DNA of 64,000 bases from JACVRW01 sp963812415 (lineage in GTDB: Bacteria > Actinomycetota > Thermoleophilia > Solirubrobacterales > Thermoleophilaceae), in contig CAWEVH010000024.1 of NCBI GenBank assembly GCA_963812415.1, positions 1 through 64,000 of the forward strand, in the 5' to 3' direction. This document shows, piece after piece, positions 58,806 through 64,000 of the stretch. The notes below the pieces were generated by a model. The model was given only the letters and a program-made list of their open reading frames with translations. It had not been told where the DNA came from and did no database searches. Every line of letters starts with the position of its first letter. Within the stretch, counting starts at the first letter, position 1. The position numbers and the translations under genes are program-made.

Positions 58806-60062
58806 ATGGAGGTCGTGCCTCTGGCCCAAGAGGACCTGGCGATCCTGGCGCTCGAGTGCGACACCGTGGTGGGCCACACCTGCAAGGTGATCGTCCTCGA
58901 CGAGGGCGCGCCGGATCTGGCGACGTTGCGCGCGTCGGTGGCCGGGCGGCTCGACGCGGTGCCCGCCCTGACCCGGCGCCTGGACCCGGCGCGGACGGAC
59001 CCCGCCTGGGTACCCGACGACGAGTTCGACGTCGCCAACCACGTTGGTCGGACAGCGGTGGAGGCGCCGCCGGACGACGACGGGTTCAGGAGGGAGGTCG
59101 CCCGGCTGTTCGAGGAGCGGCTCGACCGGGCCCATCCGCTGTGGCGCATCGACGTCCTGCCGCGTCACGGCGGAGGCGCGGCACTCGTGTGGCGAATCCA
59201 TCACGCGCTCGCCGATGGGACCACGGCGATGCGCTACGCGCGCGCCCTGCTCTGGGACCCGGAACCTGACGCCGCGCCCAGCGGCGCGCACCCGACAGCT
59301 TCGAATGGCGCCGACCACACCCGCCGGCGCGCGCACCTGGCCGGCTTCCTGCGCCGCGAGTTCGCCCGCAGCCGCGAGCGCTCGCCCTTCGACGGGCGCA
59401 TCGGCACCCGCAGGCGGATCGACTTCGCGTCCGTCCCGTTGACCGACCTGCACGACGCCGCCAAGGCGCTCGACGGCGCCACGCTCAACGACGCGGTCCT
59501 GGCGATCCTCGCCGGAGCGCTCCAGCGCTGGGTCGAGTGCCACCACGGGCATCTCGGGGAGGTGCGCGTGAGGGTCCCCGTGGGCCTCCACCACGAGGGC
59601 GACGACGCGGCGAATCGCGACTCCTTCTTCTCACTGGGACTGCAGCTGTGCGAGCCCGATCCGGTGGTCCGACTGTGCTCCGTTCACGCGGCCACCGCGG
59701 AGCGCAAGGCCGAGCACGACGCCGAGCGGCTCGACGAGCTGGCGCGCGAGCTCGCGCACGTCTCCCCGCGCCTCAGGAGCTTCTGCGAGCGACTCGAAGG
59801 AAGTCCGCGGAGGTTCGCCGTGAGCGTCTCGAACATCCCGGGCCCGCGCTCGCACGTGACCGTCCTCGGAGCCCCTGTGGGCGCGCTCTACTCGATAGCG
59901 GAGATCGGCGAGCGCCACGCGCTCCGGGTCGCGGTCGTCTCACTCGCGGGGCGGCTCTACTTCAGCTTCTGCGCCGATCCGGGCATCGTCGACGACCTGC
60001 AGGTCATGGCCGAGGGCGTGGAGCTTGAGGCCGCCGCGCTGATTACCGCAGCGGGCGGCTAG
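58806..60062 (+). CDS. Wax ester synthase/diacylglycerol acyltransferase (WS/DGAT)
   Basis: 418 residues; esterifies acyl-CoA to long-chain alcohols or diacylglycerol, giving storage lipid. The catalytic HHxxxDG is IHHALADGTTAMRYAR; other marks are ALTRRLDPARTDPAWV near the start, DRAHPLWRIDVLP, NDAVLAILAGALQRW, and the conserved SNIPGPRSHVTVLGAPV near the end. Enzymes of this family are common in lipid-storing actinobacteria. The genes on either side show no clear lipid function. Confidence 0.9.
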   Translation: MEVVPLAQEDLAILALECDTVVGHTCKVIVLDEGAPDLATLRASVAGRLDAVPALTRRLDPARTDPAWVPDDEFDVANHVGRTAVEAPPDDDGFRREVARLFEERLDRAHPLWRIDVLPRHGGGAALVWRIHHALADGTTAMRYARALLWDPEPDAAPSGAHPTASNGADHTRRRAHLAGFLRREFARSRERSPFDGRIGTRRRIDFASVPLTDLHDAAKALDGATLNDAVLAILAGALQRWVECHHGHLGEVRVRVPVGLHHEGDDAANRDSFFSLGLQLCEPDPVVRLCSVHAATAERKAEHDAERLDELARELAHVSPRLRSFCERLEGSPRRFAVSVSNIPGPRSHVTVLGAPVGALYSIAEIGERHALRVAVVSLAGRLYFSFCADPGIVDDLQVMAEGVELEAAALITAAGG

Positions 60063-60133
60063 GAACGCAACGGTACGGCTGCCGCGCCTGACGTGGCGTT
60101 TGGCGAGATTGCGCAGCCCCGACGTAAGAAGTC

Positions 60134-60793
60134 ATGCGCTCAGGACGCAGACTTGCCATGACCGCGAACGACGACCGCGTCGCTGCGCTTGCACTGGCAG
60201 AACCGCCTGAGCCCGACACCCGGCTTCGCCGTATCAACCATGCGGCCGTGCAACAGGCGGCTTACGACCTCCTGCGGGCCGTCGGCGCCGATGTCGAAGC
60301 AGAGGCGCTCGAGGAGACGCCGCGCCGGGTCGCGGACGCCTACGCCGAGCTGCTCACGCCGCGACCGTTTCGGCCGACCAGCTTTCCGAACGACGACGGC
60401 TACGACGAGTTGATCGTGGCGCGGGCGATCCCGTTCCACTCGCTCTGCATGCACCACCTGCTCCCCTTCCAGGGGGTCGCCCACATCGGCTACCTCCCCG
60501 GCGAGCGGATCATCGGGCTCAGCAAGCTCGGCCGGGTGGTCGAGTTCTTCAGCCGAGACCTCCAGATTCAGGAGCGGCTCACGACCCAGGTCGCCGCCTG
60601 GCTCGAGCGTGAACTGGAGCCCAAAGGCGTCGGGGTGGTGCTGGAGGCCGAGCACCTGTGCATGTCGCTGCGCGGCGTCCAGACGCTCGGTGCCAAGACC
60701 ACCACCTCGGCGCTTCGCGGCCTGATCCGCGACGACGCTCGTACTCGCCAGGAGTTCCTGGCCCTGACCACGAGGACTTCACATGGCCAATGA
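60134..60793 (+). CDS. folE: GTP cyclohydrolase I
   Basis: Converts GTP to 7,8-dihydroneopterin triphosphate. About 219 residues: ETPRRVADAYAELLTPRPF, the zinc-binding and catalytic FHSLCMHHLLPFQGVAHIGYLP, SKLGRVVEFFSRDLQIQERL and LEAEHLCMSLRGVQTLGAKT. Start is ATG 60134 or ATG 60158. The end overlaps the next ATG by 11 bases. The usual folate partners (folP, folB, folK) are absent, so the pterin may feed another pathway. Confidence 0.93.
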   Translation: MRSGRRLAMTANDDRVAALALAEPPEPDTRLRRINHAAVQQAAYDLLRAVGADVEAEALEETPRRVADAYAELLTPRPFRPTSFPNDDGYDELIVARAIPFHSLCMHHLLPFQGVAHIGYLPGERIIGLSKLGRVVEFFSRDLQIQERLTTQVAAWLERELEPKGVGVVLEAEHLCMSLRGVQTLGAKTTTSALRGLIRDDARTRQEFLALTTRTSHGQ

Positions 60794-62029
60794 CCCAACC
60801 CACATCATTGTCGGGGCCAGCCTTACGGGCGCCAAGGCCGCCGAGACGCTCCGCCAGGAGGGATTCGAGGGGCGCATCGCGGTGATCGGCGCGGAGGACG
60901 AACGCCCTTACGAGCGACCGCCGCTGTCAAAGGACTACCTGCGCGGCGAGGTGGGGCGCGAGAAGGTCTACGTCCATGACGAGGGTTTCTACGGCGAGCA
61001 CGACATCGAGCTGCGCCTTCGTCGGAGGGCGGTCCGGCTCGACACCTCGAACAGCGAGCTCGAGCTCGACGACGGCGAGCTACTGCGGTACGACAAGCTC
61101 CTGCTCGCCACGGGCGCGGAACCGCGCCGACTGCAGATCCCCGGGGCGGACCTGGACGGCGTCTTCTACCTGCGCAGCGTCGCTGACTCCGACGCCCTAC
61201 GCGACCGGTTCGATGGCGGGGGCTCGGTCGTGGTTGTCGGGGCAGGTTGGATCGGCGCCGAGGTGGCCGCTTCGGCGCGCCAGCGCGGCCTCGGGGTGAC
61301 CGTCGTCGAGCCCGCCTCGGTGCCGCTCGAGCGGGTGCTGGGGGTCGAACTGGGCGTGCATCTACCGCGACATCCATACGGACCACGGCGTACGGATGCT
61401 GTTCGGCACCGGGGTAGAGGCCTTCGAGGGAGACGCCGCGGTCGAGCGAGTTCGCACCGACGACGGGCGCGAGCTCGAATGCGACTTCGTCGTCGTGGGG
61501 GTCGGTGTGCAGCCGCGAACCGAGCTCGCGTCGAAGGCGGGCATCGCCGTCGCCAACGGAGTCGTCGTTGACGCCCGGCTCCAGACCAGCGTGCCCGGCG
61601 TGTTCGCCGCCGGCGACGTGGCCAACGCCCGCCACCCCTTCTACGGCGAGCACATCCGCGTCGAGCACTGGGCCAACGCGCTCAACCAAGGGCCGGTCGC
61701 CGCCCGCAACATGCTTGGGCAGACGGCCCCATACGAGCGCCTGCCCTACTTCTTCTCCGACCAGTACGACGTCGGCATGGAGTACTCCGGCTTCGCCCGC
61801 TCCTGGGACAGAGTGGTCTTCCGCGGCGATCCGGCGACCCGAGAGTTCGTTGCCTTCTGGCTGGTCGAAGATCGCGTCGTGGCCGGCATGAACGTCAACG
61901 TGTGGGACGTCACCGACCCCATCAAGCGCCTCATCAGCGCACGCCTGGCCGTTGACGACCGGACCCTCTCCGACCCGGACGTCCCGCTCGATGACCTGGC
62001 CCCCGTCGAGACTGGGGGGCGTGGCATGA
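60783..62029 (+). CDS. FAD-dependent ferredoxin/rubredoxin-type NAD(P)H reductase (frameshifted)
   Basis: About 415 residues. THIIVGASLTGAKAAETLRQEG (FAD-binding), YERPPLSKDYLRGE, LLLATGAEPRRLQIPGAD, the NAD(P)-binding SVVVVGAGWIGAEVAASARQRG, and GVFAAGDVANARHPFYGEHIRVEHW are all as in reductases of ferredoxin-dependent oxygenases. One base shift lies near 61350. The frame then runs on into the transaldolase without a stop; removing one G from the six-G run at 62014-62019 gives a TGA that overlaps the next ATG (ATGA), so the true end is set at 62029. Confidence 0.85.
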
Positions 62030-63188
62030 ACCGCCTCCAGGCTCTCCACGACGCCGGCGTGTCGATCTGGCTCGACACCCTCTCGCGCGAGCTGCTCGAC
62101 AGCGGCGACTTCGCTGGGTTGATCGCCGACTCTGCAGTGACCGGGGCGACCTCGAACCCAACCATCTTCGCCAAGGCGATCACCGGCTCTGACCGCTACG
62201 ACGACCAGCTGCAGGCGGCCGTCGCCTCCGGGATGCGCGATCCACAGCAGCTGTTCTTCGAGCTTGCGATCGACGACGTCCGCCGCGCCGCCGACCTGCT
62301 CCGGCCCGTCTACGACCAGAGCGACGGGCGCGACGGCTTCGTCTCGTTCGAATGCACCCCCGACCTGGCCGACGCACCGAGGCCACGATCGAGCAGGCGC
62401 TCGAGCTGTGGGGCCGGCTCGCCCGACCCAACGTGATGATCAAGGTCCGGCCACCGAGGCCGGCTTCCCGCGATCGAGGAGCTCACCGCCCGCGGCGTCA
62501 ACGTCAACATCACCTGCTCTTCTCGGTGGCGCGCTACAGCAGGTGATCGATGCATACATGAACGGGCTCGCGCGACGCCTGGCAGCGGCGAGCCGCTCGA
62601 CTCGATCGCATCCGTCGCCTCCTTCTTCGTCTCGCGCATCGACGCCAAGGTCGACCCGCTCTGTCGGCCGACTCCAGTCTGCGCGGCGGCGTCGCAATCG
62701 CCAACGCGCGACTGGCCCACGCGCGCTACCTCGATCGCTTCAGCAACGAACCCTGCCTCGCCGATGAACGCTGGCGCGCGCTGCGCGACGCCGGCGCGCG
62801 TCCGCAGCGACCGCTCTGGGCGAGCACCGGCACCAAGGACCCCGCCTACTCGGACGTGCTCTACGTCGAGCAGCTCATCAGGGCCGACGCCATCAACACG
62901 ATGCCCGAGGCCACGCTGCGAGCTTTCGCCGACCACGGCGAGGTGGTGGATGCACTACCAATCGCGGGAGCTGCCAGCGCCACCATGCGGGAAGCGCGGG
63001 ATGCCGGCATCGACCTCGCCGCCGTCACCAGCGAGCTCGAGCGCGAGGGCGTGCGCTCCTTCTGCGACTCCTACCACGAGCTGGTCGCATGCATCGAGAC
63101 CAAGCTCGCGCGGATCGATGCGCAGTCGGGCGCTCCGAGCGCTTCGCCATCTCGAATGGGGGCCGGGGGCGTCTCGTTTGGGCATTGA
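62026..63188 (+). CDS. tal: Transaldolase (heavily frameshifted in the middle)
   Basis: Pentose-phosphate enzyme moving a dihydroxyacetone unit. MNRLQALHDAGVSIWLDTLSR and AVTGATSNPTIFAKAITGS open it; then FFELAIDDVRRAADLL, and after frame changes ATIEQALELWGRLARPNVMIKV, PAIEELTARGVNVNIT, ASVASFFVSRIDAKVD, RPLWASTGTKDPAYSDVLY with the Schiff-base lysine in STGTKDP, and INTMPEATLRAFADHGEV. About seven shifts fall between 62370 and 62830. Rebuilt length about 387 residues, near the 370 usual for actinobacterial Tal. The start follows the reductase with an ATGA overlap. Confidence 0.85.
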
Positions 63189-63230
63189 GCCCCATCGCCG
63201 GTGACGCAACCGTTGGGCACAGTGGAGGGC

Positions 63231-63764
63231 ATGAGGATGCGGGCCCGACCTGGTACCAGGCGATGGTTACCGAGCGGGTGTCTGGCGCGACGAACGCGCG
63301 GCGTGGTGCTCGGTGGCGTCTGGCTTCGCTGCCGTACTTGGCGGCGCAGACACGAGCTTGATCGGGAACTGGCTCGCGGTGCCGATCCGATGCAGAGCGA
63401 CGAGTTGAGCCTGCGCGTCGGGCAGCTCGGCTCGGCCGGGATGAGGGTGCGACTAGCGCATGCGCTCCGCGAGGCAGTCGCGGTGGCGAACGGCCATCGA
63501 GCGTCGCTCACAACGACACGACTGCGGTGCCGAGAGATCCAGGAGAACGAAGAGCTGCTCGTGGTGTTGGCCGACCGCATCCGTGACGGCGCGCCGCTCG
63601 GCGTCCAGGGCCTCGCACGTACAGCGCTTCTCATGAACGCCCGCTCCAGTCCGTTGTACCGACCGGGAGTGGGTATTTCGCTCCCGGCCACCGTGGCGGA
63701 GGCACTTGAGGCACTCGACTACGGTCACCGGACCGCTGGCCAGGTTCACCGATGGGCCGTGTAG
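63231..63764 (+). CDS. Hypothetical protein
   Basis: 177 residues from ATG 63231 behind GGAGG. A basic N-terminus is followed by helices LDRELARGADPMQSDELSLRVGQL (in two parts: LDRELARGADPMQS, DELSLRVGQLGS), LAHALREAVAVANGHRASL and ENEELLVVLADRIRDGAP, and a conserved-looking ending SPLYRPGVGISLPATVAEALEALD. It resembles unnamed helical proteins of actinobacteria that I cannot place in a family. No membrane segment. It lies 42 bases after the transaldolase and may be separate from it. Confidence 0.55.
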   Translation: MRMRARPGTRRWLPSGCLARRTRGVVLGGVWLRCRTWRRRHELDRELARGADPMQSDELSLRVGQLGSAGMRVRLAHALREAVAVANGHRASLTTTRLRCREIQENEELLVVLADRIRDGAPLGVQGLARTALLMNARSSPLYRPGVGISLPATVAEALEALDYGHRTAGQVHRWAV

Positions 63765-64000
63765 GAATCGACCTACAACCTTGAGATTGAGAGTTGGTCA
63801 GGGCTTCGGGGCCCACCTTGACGCGATGTCGGTCCGAATGAGCGCGGTAGCAGCAGCAGTACACCCAGGCAGCCATCAGCGGTCGCCTCACGCACATCTC
63901 GCGCTTGATGAGCGTCTTGGTGTGGAGTGAGGGGCTCTCTGGAGCCGCGGGGGTGCTCACCCCGATCGGAGTTCTGAACGATCAGGGCTAGAGGCCCTTT
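63765..64000. other. Window end without a recognised gene
   Basis: Nothing convincing was found: no ribosome-binding site with a long frame, no tRNA cloverleaf, no large repeat. It could hold the start of a gene that continues beyond the window. Confidence 0.4.

Noticed and set aside
1..64000. tRNA, rRNA genes and CRISPR arrays
   Set aside because: No cloverleaf with a GGTTCnAnTCC arm, no rRNA segment and no regularly spaced 25-40 base repeats were seen.

Overview
The window is a high-GC chromosomal segment from an actinobacterium. The order rpsF-ssb-rpsR-rplI-dnaB, the actinobacterial-type c-di-AMP riboswitch in front of a peptidoglycan hydrolase, the response regulator/kinase/HtrA trio, the many leaderless starts (a TAnnnT hexamer 6-9 bases before the start codon) and the protein families present (TreT, AbiEi-DUF559 fusion, SARP-ATPase regulator, ECF42 with a DGPF protein) fit the Thermoleophilia/Solirubrobacterales best. 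That placement is inference. No tRNA, rRNA or CRISPR array was seen.

Sequence quality is uneven. In bases 1 to about 8,780 every gene is interrupted by single-base frameshifts without in-frame nonsense codons, as expected of indel errors at a contig end. A second dense patch lies at about 62,370-62,830 in the transaldolase gene. Single isolated shifts sit in at least eight other genes (GH15, class II amidotransferase, PBP, thiL, DnaC-like, RDD, dipZ, FAD reductase). These genes are annotated as one locus each.

Layout. 1-9,146: methyltransferase and LysR regulator facing an FAD amine oxidase and a DapA-type aldolase; a SARP/ATPase regulator followed by a likely SARP operator and a berberine-bridge-type FAD oxidase. 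9,147-21,762: a stress-flavoured region with a DUF6325-SHOCT-DUF6325-like cluster, GAP-family membrane protein, glutamate decarboxylase, IS110 relic, AI-2E transporter coupled to a holin-domain/phosphodiesterase fusion, YrhK-like membrane protein, GH15 glucoamylase, class II amidotransferase, and a DGPF protein with its ECF42 sigma factor. Three near-identical palindromes (ATCACCCG-N3-CGGGTGAT) lie just upstream of genes here, two of them exactly 43 bases from a start codon; this is the most promising unexplained signal. 21,785-36,003: nudC, pyrE, c-di-AMP riboswitch with an M23 hydrolase, L,D-transpeptidase, ABC exporter with a CPBP protease, HAD hydrolase, PIG-V-like mannosyltransferase, MscS channel, class A PBP, thiL and an AbiEi-DUF559 gene: largely cell-wall and membrane functions. 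36,017-45,180: a degenerate M28 membrane protein divergent from a response regulator-kinase-HtrA operon, an RsbW-like protein, and TreT plus a GT20 enzyme for trehalose-type solutes. 45,245-51,673: a repeat-bearing intergenic region, then rpsF, ssb, rpsR, rplI, dnaB, a DnaC-like ATPase and purA. 51,697-64,000: RDD protein, a coupled wecB/acyltransferase/membrane-protein set, aminotransferase IV, CoxG-like protein, DipZ, SnoaL protein, WS/DGAT acyltransferase, then folE, ferredoxin reductase, transaldolase and one unknown gene.

As a whole the segment joins housekeeping replication and translation genes with envelope maintenance, compatible-solute synthesis and stress regulation.
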